NCBI RefSeq assembly: GCF_032931615.1
Contig: NZ_CP136759.1
Span: forward strand, 2,867,001-2,931,000
From: Palleronia sp. LCG004
GTDB taxonomy: Bacteria; Pseudomonadota; Alphaproteobacteria; Rhodobacterales; Rhodobacteraceae
Length of the DNA: 64,000 nucleotides
Reading direction: 5' to 3'
The notes under the pieces were generated by a model. That model had not been told where the DNA came from. It did not search any database and worked only from the letters and a program-made list of their open reading frames with translations. Below are positions 59,464-64,000 of the stretch, piece by piece; the first letter of the stretch is position 1, and every line of letters begins with the position of its first letter. The translations under genes and the position numbers were made by a program.

Positions 59464-61490
59464 TCATCCGCGTCGCCATATGCCTTGGCGTCCTGACCAT
59501 CGCCGGTTCTGCCGAGGCGCAATCTGTGCTTGTCCGCACGGGCGAGCATGACGGGTTCACCCGCGTCGTGCTGAATGCCCCGCAGGGGATGGATTGGTCC
59601 ATCGACCGCGAAGGCGGAACCGTCAGGATCTCGGGCCCCGGGACGGCGCGCTACGATCTCGCGAATGTCTATCGCCCGATCGCCCGTGCCCGCGTCGGCA
59701 CGATCGAGGCGGCGGGCGAGGGAGACCTGCTCGTCGAGCTCAACTGTGCCTGCCAAATCGACAGCTTCGAGACGGGCAGCGGGGCCTTCGTGCTCGACAT
59801 CGTCGACCCTGTCGAGGGTGCGCCGGTGGAGGTGGATATGGCTGCGCTGTTTCCCGACGATCCGCTGCGCCTGCCCGATCCGCCGGTGATCCTTCCCGGA
59901 CCGCTCAGCCGAGCGCTCGATCCCTCGCTGGAGGCGCGCGCGGAGCAGGACATCCTCGCCCAGGCGCGACGCACGATGACCGAACAGCTGGCCCGCGGTG
60001 CCGCGCAGAACCTCGTCACGGTGTCCGAGCCGGTCGAACTGCCCGACATGGAGGAGGACGTCATCGTCGCCGAGGAGGAGGTTCGACTGCCAGTGACGTT
60101 CCTGCCCGACGGGCTCTATCCCAACATGCGCGTGGAGACACAGGTCGACCGCGACGGGTCGGGCGGACCGCGACCGATTACGGATACCGCCTGTCTTCCG
60201 GCCGCGAAGTTCGACTTTGCGGCCTGGGGCGATCCGGTCGATCCCTTCGGCAAGCTCCGCGCCCTGAGGCCCGAGCTGTTCGGCGAGACGGGCCGCCGGC
60301 AGGGCGAGGTCTATGCCGAGATGGCGAAGAGCTATCTCTACCTGACGTTCGGTGCAGAGGCGCGCGCGCTTCTGGCCGACAGCCCCGAGAACACGCCTGA
60401 TCGAGAGATCCTGACGGAGATCGCGCGGAACATGGATAACGGGCTCGGCAGCCCGGCACTCGCGTCGCAACTGAATTGCGACAGCAACGCCGCGATCCTC
60501 GCATTCCTCGACCGCGAGTCGCCGCGACCCGACGATCCGAGCGTGCTGATCCGTCGCTATCTCGACCTGCCGACGACGTTGCGAACCTATGTGGGCCCGC
60601 GACTGGCCGAGCGGTTCCTCGACATGGGTCTGACAGAGGATGCGCGCACGATCCGCAACGCCTATCGTCGGGAGCCCGCCGTCACCGGAGCCGAGGACGC
60701 GTTCGTCGCGGCACGGATCGAGGGCGGGAGCAGCGGCGAGGGCGAGACGGAGCTCGCCACGGTCGTGGAAGAGCGACTGCCACGCGCCGCCGAGGCGATG
60801 ACGTTCCTTCTGACGGCCATGACCGACAGGGGCGAGAGGGTGCCCGCCGAGACGGCGGACCAGGCGCTTGCCCTGAGCTTCGAGACCGCCGATCCGGCGC
60901 GTGCCGAGCTTGAGCGCGCGGTTCTGCGTGCGATCGCGGCGCGTCCGGCCATCGTGGAGGCCTTCGGCGAGATCGACAGGCTGAAGCGAATCTCCCGCGG
61001 GCCCTTCGACGAGATCGAACATGATCTTTTCGCGCGGATCCTCGCGACCGAGAGCGACGCGGAGTTCCTGCGCCTGATGGTGCCTTTCGCCGAACGTCCG
61101 ATCGCGGACCCGGAGCTGAGGCTCGCCATCGCGGAAAGGCTGCGGGCCGAGAGCCTGTGGAAGCAGGCCGAGACGGTGATCGACGCCTCCGAGAGCATCC
61201 CGACGCGGGAGGAGCGCATCGTGCGCGCCGAGATCGCCGTCGATGCGGGCAAGGACGACGTGGCCCGGTCCTATCTGGCCGGGCTCGACGGACCCGATGC
61301 GGAGGCGGTTCTGGTTCGGCTGACCGAGGAGGAGGACCCCGTCGTCGAGATGGCAGAGGGCGACACGCCACCCGCGCCCGACGTGCCGGTCCGGCCCATC
61401 CGGTCGAACCCGGAGCTGTCGCAGGCGGAGGACCTGCTGACGCAGACCTCCCAACTGCGCGACGAGCTCAACGCGATCCTGGCGCAGTGA
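59460..61490 (+). CDS. Large secreted protein of the motility cluster, function unknown
   Basis: 676 residues with a signal peptide (MIIRVAICLGVLTIAGSAEAQ), so periplasmic. Residues 22-115 form a beta-rich AMIN-like segment (VLVRTGEHDGFTRVVLNAPQGMDWSIDREGGTVRISGPG), while 245-640 are alpha-helical and look like TPR/superhelical repeats (EVYAEMAKSYLYLTFGAEARALLADSPENTPDREIL). The acidic tail is followed by a heptad-like end. I recognise no named family. Translational coupling to motA and closeness to motE suggest a periplasmic motor factor, comparable in place and topology to rhizobial MotC, but homology is not shown. Confidence 0.8.
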   Translation: MIIRVAICLGVLTIAGSAEAQSVLVRTGEHDGFTRVVLNAPQGMDWSIDREGGTVRISGPGTARYDLANVYRPIARARVGTIEAAGEGDLLVELNCACQIDSFETGSGAFVLDIVDPVEGAPVEVDMAALFPDDPLRLPDPPVILPGPLSRALDPSLEARAEQDILAQARRTMTEQLARGAAQNLVTVSEPVELPDMEEDVIVAEEEVRLPVTFLPDGLYPNMRVETQVDRDGSGGPRPITDTACLPAAKFDFAAWGDPVDPFGKLRALRPELFGETGRRQGEVYAEMAKSYLYLTFGAEARALLADSPENTPDREILTEIARNMDNGLGSPALASQLNCDSNAAILAFLDRESPRPDDPSVLIRRYLDLPTTLRTYVGPRLAERFLDMGLTEDARTIRNAYRREPAVTGAEDAFVAARIEGGSSGEGETELATVVEERLPRAAEAMTFLLTAMTDRGERVPAETADQALALSFETADPARAELERAVLRAIAARPAIVEAFGEIDRLKRISRGPFDEIEHDLFARILATESDAEFLRLMVPFAERPIADPELRLAIAERLRAESLWKQAETVIDASESIPTREERIVRAEIAVDAGKDDVARSYLAGLDGPDAEAVLVRLTEEEDPVVEMAEGDTPPAPDVPVRPIRSNPELSQAEDLLTQTSQLRDELNAILAQ

Positions 61491-61569
61491 ATCGGACGCG
61501 CGGCAACGATTTGGTAAGGCCCGGAGGATAGCAAAGGCGCACGTGAACCTGGCTTCAGAAGGAGCTGAC

Positions 61570-61665
61570 ATGCGCGTGATCGCGACCCGAGCCGCCAGTC
61601 ATGGCGAACGCCGCCCCTCCATTGCGGGACGGCCGTTCGCGTACCGCGCGGAGCGCGTGGAATGA
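61570..61665 (+). CDS. 31-residue ORF translationally coupled to flhA
   Basis: ATG 61570 has AAGGAG five bases upstream, better than anything before flhA. The frame runs 31 codons, starts MRVIATRAASHGERRPSIAG and is rich in Arg and His. Its TGA overlaps the flhA ATG (ATGA). Either a leader that sets flhA translation or a real basic small protein. It lies in the otherwise empty 171-base gap after the 676-aa gene. Confidence 0.45.
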   Translation: MRVIATRAASHGERRPSIAGRPFAYRAERVE

Positions 61666-63743
61666 AGCTGTCGTTGCAGACGGTCTTTCAGCCGACGATC
61701 CTGCTTGCGCTCGCGCTGATGGCGGTGATCGTGATGATGATCCTGCCGGTTCCGTCATGGGTCCTCGACGTCGGGCTGGCGGCGTCCTTCGCGCTCGCCA
61801 TCCTCATGTTCACGACGACGCTCTTCATCGAGCGCCCGCTGGATTTCTCGGCCTTTCCGACGATCCTGCTCGCCTCCCTGATGCTGCGGCTGTCACTCAA
61901 CGTATCCTCTACCAAGCTCATCATCGGCGAGGGGCATACCGGCACCGGGGCCGCGGGCGAGGTCATCCAGGGCTTCGCGCTCTTCGTCATGGGCGGCAGC
62001 GTGCTGATCGGCCTTGTCGTGTTCGGCGTGCTGCTGATCGTGAACTTCATGGTCATCACCAAGGGGGCCGCGCGGATGGCCGAGGTCGGCGCGCGGTTCG
62101 CGCTTGACGCGATGCCGGGCAAGCAGCTCGCCATCGACGCGGACATGAGCGCGGGGGCCATCGACCACGCGGAAGCCAAGGGCCGCCGCGAGACCGAACA
62201 GCAGGAGACGACCTTTTTCGGATCGCTCGACGGTGCGTCGAAATTCGTGAAGGGCGATGCGGTCGCGGGCCTTCTCATCACGCTGCTGAACCTCGTCATG
62301 GGGCTCATCATCGGGATCACGATCCACGGCATGCCGATCGGCACCGCCTTCGAGACCTACGCGATCCTGACCGTCGGTGACGGGCTCGTCACGCAGATCC
62401 CCGCCGTCATCATCTCGATCGCCTCGGCGCTGCTGCTGTCGCGGGGCGGCACGACAGGGTCGACCGACCTCGCGATCTTCACGCAGCTGAGCCGGTACCC
62501 CTCGGCGCTCAAGACGGTCGCCGTGCTTCTCGGCCTCTTCGCGCTGGTGCCGGGCCTCCCGTTCCTGCCCTTCATGCTGGGCGCGATTGCGTTGGGCTAT
62601 GCCGGGCATCGCGCCGCCAGGATCGCCCAGAAGCAGGACGTCGCGCAGGACGTCGCCACCACCGATCATGCCCCCGAGCGGATGCGCATGGGCGATATCC
62701 TCGATCTCGACGACATCCACCTCGAATTCGCGTCAAACCTCGTTCCCATGGTGCTCGACCCGGCGAGCGGGCTCGACGCACGGATCGGCAACATGCGTCA
62801 GCACGTGGCTGCACGCTATGGCCTGATCCTGCCCGAGATCCGCCTGACCGACGACGCAGCGTTGCCCGACGGCACCTACATCATCCGCGTGCATGGCGTG
62901 GAGCGCGTGCGCGACCGGCTGCATCCGGACCAGGTGCTCGCGCTTCTGTCGGACGGCATCGACGACCTGCCTGCGGGGCTCGACGTGAACGAACCCGTCT
63001 ACGGCGCGCCCGCCCGCTGGCTGCCCGCCGACCGGCAGGACGACCTCGCGATGTCGGGCATGACGATCGTGACGCCGCCCGAAGTGCTGGCCACGCATCT
63101 GCTCGAGGTGATCAAGCGCGAATTCCCCCGCCTGCTGACGCTGAAGGCGCTGCGCCGGCTGCTCGACGAATTCGTGGAACTGAGCGATGCCAACCGCGCG
63201 CAGGCCAACCGCAAGCTCATCGACAGCCTCATCCCCGACAAGGTGCCGATGGAACTGCTGCTTGCCGTGCTGCGCCTGCTGCTGGAAGAGCGGGTGTCGA
63301 TCCGCAACCTGCCGCTCATCCTCGAGACGATCGCCTCGGCGCGCGGCACGAACGTCACGACCGAAGGCATCTGCGAGGCGGTCCGCCAGCGGCTGGGCTT
63401 CCAGATGGTGGCCGAACTCAAGCGTCCCGACGGGACCGTCCCGCTCGTTCAGCTCGCCCCCGAATGGGAGCAGGTCTTCTCGGCCCATCACATGGACGGA
63501 GACGACAGCGGCATGAACGTCGCCTTGCCGCCAGAGGATTTCAACCGCCTCGCCAGGAACGCGGCCGAGCGTCTGGGCGAGATCTCGGGCGAGGGGACCT
63601 TCGCCGCGGTCATCACCTCCTCGCGGCGCAGGCGCTATATCCGGATGGTGCTCTCGGCGCGCGGCATCGCCAACCCGGTGCTGAGCTTCGAGGAACTCGG
63701 AACAGACGCGCAACCGGCCCTCGTGGGCGTCGTCGCGGCATGA
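61662..63743 (+). CDS. flhA: Flagellar export gate protein FlhA
   Basis: 693 residues. Eight N-terminal helices with the FHIPEP signature LRLSLNVSSTKLIIGEGHTGTGAAGEVIQGFALFVMGG and the FHIPEP loop NFMVITKGAARMAEVGARFALDAMPGKQLAIDADMSAG; the cytoplasmic domain (about 330-693) includes VHGVERVRDRLHPDQVLALLSDG and LLEERVSIRNLPLILETIASARG. Proton-coupled component of flagellar type III export. Stop overlaps fliR (ATGA). Confidence 0.97.
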   Translation: MKLSLQTVFQPTILLALALMAVIVMMILPVPSWVLDVGLAASFALAILMFTTTLFIERPLDFSAFPTILLASLMLRLSLNVSSTKLIIGEGHTGTGAAGEVIQGFALFVMGGSVLIGLVVFGVLLIVNFMVITKGAARMAEVGARFALDAMPGKQLAIDADMSAGAIDHAEAKGRRETEQQETTFFGSLDGASKFVKGDAVAGLLITLLNLVMGLIIGITIHGMPIGTAFETYAILTVGDGLVTQIPAVIISIASALLLSRGGTTGSTDLAIFTQLSRYPSALKTVAVLLGLFALVPGLPFLPFMLGAIALGYAGHRAARIAQKQDVAQDVATTDHAPERMRMGDILDLDDIHLEFASNLVPMVLDPASGLDARIGNMRQHVAARYGLILPEIRLTDDAALPDGTYIIRVHGVERVRDRLHPDQVLALLSDGIDDLPAGLDVNEPVYGAPARWLPADRQDDLAMSGMTIVTPPEVLATHLLEVIKREFPRLLTLKALRRLLDEFVELSDANRAQANRKLIDSLIPDKVPMELLLAVLRLLLEERVSIRNLPLILETIASARGTNVTTEGICEAVRQRLGFQMVAELKRPDGTVPLVQLAPEWEQVFSAHHMDGDDSGMNVALPPEDFNRLARNAAERLGEISGEGTFAAVITSSRRRRYIRMVLSARGIANPVLSFEELGTDAQPALVGVVAA

Positions 63744-64000
63744 TCCAGGGGCTGACCGCGCTGACCGAACTCGCCAGTCTGAACCTGGCGGCGGCCTTCG
63801 CGGTCTTTCTCAGGGTGGGGGCGATCATGGCGCTGCTGCCGGGCTTCGGCGAACAGTCGATCCCGGTCCGCGTGCGGCTGGTGATCGCGCTGGCCTTCAC
63901 CGTCATCACCGCGCCCGCGATCGCGCCGACGCTGCCCTCGGCTCTGCTCGACCGGATCGGTCCGGCGATCGGGGCCGAGGTGGTGATCGGTCTGTCGCTC
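63740..64000 (+). CDS. fliR: Flagellar export protein FliR, C-terminus cut by window edge
   Basis: First 87 residues of about 250: MIQGLTALTELASLNLAAAF, then VFLRVGAIMALLPGFGEQSIPVRVRLVIALAFTVITAP, the typical FliR N-terminal helices with the conserved P-GF-E-S-P-R pattern. Core gate component with FliP/FliQ. ATG 63740 overlaps the flhA stop. The rest lies beyond the window. Confidence 0.93.
   Translation, partial: MIQGLTALTELASLNLAAAFAVFLRVGAIMALLPGFGEQSIPVRVRLVIALAFTVITAPAIAPTLPSALLDRIGPAIGAEVVIGLSL

Overview
The window is high-GC, densely packed DNA from an alphaproteobacterium, almost certainly a roseobacter-type member of the Rhodobacteraceae that is an aerobic anoxygenic phototroph. 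The evidence is a partial photosynthesis gene cluster in the puh/bch order typical of that group, the oxygen-dependent cyclase AcsF, a Rhodobacter-like cytochrome c2, a compact fbcFBC-type bc1 operon, and a flagellar cluster that resembles the roseobacter fla1 type. No tRNA, rRNA, CRISPR array, insertion sequence or prophage was seen. No gene-free stretch exceeds 300 bases.

Layout. 1-12.0 kb is housekeeping: pncB (cut by the left edge), a GAF histidine kinase, arfB, an 18-codon micro-ORF with its own perfect ribosome binding site and terminator, a queuosine-precursor transporter, a phytase-like esterase, mepA, two transport/lipid genes, yggT, recQ, yaaA and an MltB-type transglycosylase. 12.0-16.6 kb has aroC and, divergent from it, a TPP-riboswitch-controlled thiBPQ operon. 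16.6-19.4 kb is petABC (cytochrome bc1), downstream of a large MHYT hybrid kinase. 22.0-27.6 kb holds a trimethylamine-dehydrogenase-like flavoprotein with a divergent TetR regulator, then a DeoR regulator/MFS pair and a cysQ-like phosphatase. 27.6-34.9 kb contains pmbA, a DUF4170-(waaA-like)-lpxK lipid A operon, a DsbA-like protein, a DUF721 protein, mutY and a CurA-like reductase.

35.0-53.5 kb is the photosynthesis block. ppaA-ppsR are transcribed leftward, and bchF-bchN-bchB-bchH-bchL-bchM-lhaA-puhA-puhB-puhC-orf98-acsF-puhE-hemA rightward. Most of the rightward genes overlap or nearly touch. Two perfect TGT-N12-ACA palindromes for the PpsR repressor lie in the divergent ppaA/bchF gap, so repressor, antirepressor and their target operon sit together. 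The block covers ALA synthesis (hemA), Mg chelation (bchH), methylation (bchM), ring E closure (acsF), dark protochlorophyllide reduction (bchLNB), 3-vinyl hydration (bchF), reaction-centre H subunit and assembly factors (puhABCE, lhaA). A cytochrome c2 gene follows and would carry electrons between the bc1 complex and the reaction centre.

53.6-64 kb is flagellar: fliF-fliH-fliN-fliP leftward, and fliL-(DUF6468-like)-motE-motA-(676-aa secreted protein)-31-aa ORF-flhA-fliR rightward, with fliR cut by the right edge. A CtrA-like site lies in the divergent fliF/fliL promoter region.

The least explained items are the 18-codon micro-ORF transcript, a dispersed hairpin-plus-tail repeat that recurs in and around bchB and bchL (once inside the bchB reading frame), a 10-bp helically phased repeat array at the DeoR promoter, the 676-residue motility-cluster protein, and the 31-aa ORF coupled to flhA.
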